Assembly: GCF_024129865.1 (NCBI RefSeq)
Contig: NZ_JAMYFE010000033.1
Coordinates: 124,001 to 188,000 of the forward strand
DNA: 64,000 bases
Direction: 5' to 3'
From: Stieleria tagensis
GTDB lineage: Bacteria; Planctomycetota; Planctomycetia; Pirellulales; Pirellulaceae
In this document: piece after piece, positions 62,380-64,000 of the stretch
Layout of the letters: the number at the start of each line of letters is the position of its first letter
Numbering within the stretch: the stretch's first letter is position 1
The notes under the pieces: generated by a model
What the model saw: the letters and a program-made list of their open reading frames with translations, nothing else
Database searches by the model: none
Told to the model about the DNA's origin: nothing
Made by a program: the position numbers and the translations under genes

Positions 62380-63795
62380 TTAGAGCTTGTCGCCTTCGCG
62401 GCGCCCGCCGCCCTGGTCGCTGGGACGGCTGACGATGTTGTTCAAGAAACTCTCACCGTTGACAGGTTTGCCTGCCAGGATGTCCGCTTCGGTTATCTTC
62501 GACAAGAAGATCGTGTGCTGGCCGATCACGCCGCGCCCCTGGTCGTAAACGATGTAGATGGACCCGTCATTGCTGAGTGTCGCCGAAGGGTAACTGATTT
62601 GACCATCGTCACACAAAAGCATTCGATGGGGAAAGGTCTTGCCATCATCGTCACTTAAGTAGGCCGTCATGCGAGTCCGCGCCGTCTTGTGTTTTTCCAG
62701 TTTGCGTTCCGTCCCGTTTTCGTCGGAATAGTAGTAGGTTTTCTTGCCGCTTTCCTCTTTCATCTGGACGTCATTTGCGACCAGCAAGACTCTTCCGGAC
62801 GGGAGTGTTTTGAGGATGCACTTGGTGTTGATTGAGAATTGCATCGGGTAGTAACCGCCGAGATTCCAAGTCTTGCCGCCGTCGAAGGACTCGGCAAATT
62901 TTTGCCCCTTCTTGGCGCGATAGAACGTGAACAAGCTGCCGTCCCGGCGGATGATGGGCATTTGCTCGGCAAACACCGCATCGTTATCAGCGGGGAATTC
63001 GGAAACAAAAATCGGCTTGCCGTCGACGCCTTCTTTCAGGAAGCGAATTCGCACTTTGTCGGGGACGCCGACAAGCTTAAAGTCGTCCATGGAACGCATG
63101 ATGGTTCCGTCAGGGAAGACCAGCGGCTTCATCACAGAGATGTTTTTGTTTCCCAGCAGACGAGGCGCGGTCCAACCGGTGTGCTCGTTTTCCGCATCGA
63201 GCATGGTGAATTCCCACGCGGAGGAGGCGAAGTCGTCTTTGCCTTTGAAATCGATATTTCTGAGGCCGATGAAGCGGATATTACCCTTGGGATCTTTCCA
63301 CAACATCGGGTCCGATGCGCCTCCGCCAAGCAGTTCGCTGGGGTCAAAGACAAACACTTCTTTCCAGGTTTTGCCTCCGTCTGCGGAAGTCGAGATCACC
63401 GAGAATTGGCCTTTGTGGAACGGCGCTCGTTCGGCCTGGACGTTGGATCCGAACCAGGTTGCCCAGAGCCTGCCGCCCTCAGAGATTTCGACCTGCGGAC
63501 AGCCTTGAAAGACCCTCAAATTGATACGGTGCTTGTGGTAGGGCACCTGTCCTTTGTAATTGATCTTAGTCAAAGACGGTGGCGTCTTTCCGCTGATTCC
63601 GTAGGGGAAATTTTGCGACACGTCTTCAGGGGACGGCATGGTTGTGTCGCCCAGTACCGATTCTGGGGACGCTGATTGCGGAGTCGCGGTTTGGGCATGG
63701 AGAACCCCAGCGAATCCAGGAAGCAGGCTGGCGATCAGTCCGCCGACAATCACGGACGCGGTTGCCCGGCGAACAAGCTGGACCTGGTTTAGCAT
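62380..63795 (-). CDS. Sialidase-like (BNR/Asp-box) secreted protein
   Basis: 471 residues with signal sequence (ATASVIVGGLIASLLPGFAGV, cleavage near VLHA). Asp-box repeats typical of sialidase beta propellers are present: STSADGGKTWKEV, ESFDGGKTWNLG and SDDDGKTFPH. The blades lie between about residues 95 and 440 with YPSATLSNDGSIYIVYDQGRG as the last. This fold includes neuraminidases and many sugar- or sulfate-ester-related proteins in planctomycetes. The catalytic Arg triad and Tyr/Glu pair of true sialidases cannot be placed with confidence. The gene is minus-strand with about 500 bp to the PLD gene. Confidence 0.78.
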   Translation of the reverse strand: MLNQVQLVRRATASVIVGGLIASLLPGFAGVLHAQTATPQSASPESVLGDTTMPSPEDVSQNFPYGISGKTPPSLTKINYKGQVPYHKHRINLRVFQGCPQVEISEGGRLWATWFGSNVQAERAPFHKGQFSVISTSADGGKTWKEVFVFDPSELLGGGASDPMLWKDPKGNIRFIGLRNIDFKGKDDFASSAWEFTMLDAENEHTGWTAPRLLGNKNISVMKPLVFPDGTIMRSMDDFKLVGVPDKVRIRFLKEGVDGKPIFVSEFPADNDAVFAEQMPIIRRDGSLFTFYRAKKGQKFAESFDGGKTWNLGGYYPMQFSINTKCILKTLPSGRVLLVANDVQMKEESGKKTYYYSDENGTERKLEKHKTARTRMTAYLSDDDGKTFPHRMLLCDDGQISYPSATLSNDGSIYIVYDQGRGVIGQHTIFLSKITEADILAGKPVNGESFLNNIVSRPSDQGGGRREGDKL

Positions 63796-64000
63796 GGCAA
63801 TTCATTCTGGTTGAGGAAATGGTTTATCAATTCGGAGCTCTCAGCGTCGTTTGACAACACCGGGACGTTCAACAATAGACGAACGAAATGCGTTGAACAC
63901 CCGAGTCATGCCAATGGAAATCTCAGTGGTTCAGGGGTTGCACTCGGAGCAGTGTGGGCGCCGCACCGAGCGATCATCAAAACGCTGTCTCGCTCATGTT
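63796..64000. other. Window edge, no feature
   Basis: About 200 bp upstream of the sialidase-like gene, likely its promoter region. No gene or repeat recognised before the window ends. Confidence 0.4.

Noticed and set aside
40000-64000. Attachment-site duplicate of the tRNA-Pro 3' end
   Set aside because: I looked for a second copy of the T-arm/acceptor sequence to the right and did not find one; the island remains an inference.

Overview
The window looks like a chromosomal segment of a planctomycete, probably close to Rhodopirellula/Blastopirellula. The evidence is five secreted sulfatases, twin-arginine DUF1501 and Gfo/Idh/MocA proteins, a cytochrome c plus WD40 plus PPC-type secreted giant, a DUF1080-PhoD fusion, Cys-rich envelope proteins, weak or absent Shine-Dalgarno sequences, and many hairpin repeats between genes. 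Genus is an inference from family content; no ribosomal RNA is present to confirm it.

Layout. 0-10.7 kb: a 90-bp tandem repeat, then on the minus strand citrate synthase, a thioredoxin-like protein and a GT2-like protein; on the plus strand NhaA, a LOG-family protein, a Gfo/Idh/MocA oxidoreductase and a hybrid histidine kinase. 10.7-11.4 kb: nine tandem GTAG-led hairpins filling the gap between two convergent genes and supplying both stop codons. 11.4-16.9 kb: a four-gene minus-strand ABC export-type operon with overlapping starts and stops. 17.1-21.4 kb: RadC with an N-terminal extension, an alkaline phosphatase and a DUF1501 protein. 21.4-32.4 kb: secreted WD40/cytochrome protein, aminotransferase IV, DUF900-like hydrolase, Cys-rich lipoprotein, transglutaminase, PhoD fusion and sulfatase 1. 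32.4-32.8 kb: a second hairpin array made mostly of half units. 32.8-40.1 kb: core genes on the minus strand (pssA, DUF4272, pheT, pheS, rplT, rpmI, pyrF), then tRNA-Pro(GGG).

40.1-57.3 kb reads as an accessory region starting beside the tRNA: a HAD phosphatase, four sulfatases, an amidohydrolase, an IS256-type transposase remnant, a deleted IS1380-type element with its ends and target duplication still visible, at least one eroded gene, and a Cys-rich porin-like protein. Sulfatases, porin and hydrolases fit uptake and desulfation of sulfated organic matter, but no sulfatase-maturating enzyme lies in the window. 57.7-64 kb: a patatin-like lipase with a membrane anchor and C-terminal beta domain, a cardiolipin-synthase-type PLD protein, and a sialidase-like protein.

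The most unusual structure is non-coding: a family of hairpins starting GTAG, found singly, as full tandem arrays, or as expanded half arrays, and whose terminal TAG is the stop codon of the neighbouring gene at three places (10707, 11434, 21465). Other points of note are a phenylalanyl-tRNA synthetase beta chain without its usual tRNA-binding domain, a histidine kinase whose sensor part looks like tandem OB-like units, and a dense cluster of TetR-style palindromes upstream of a sulfatase.
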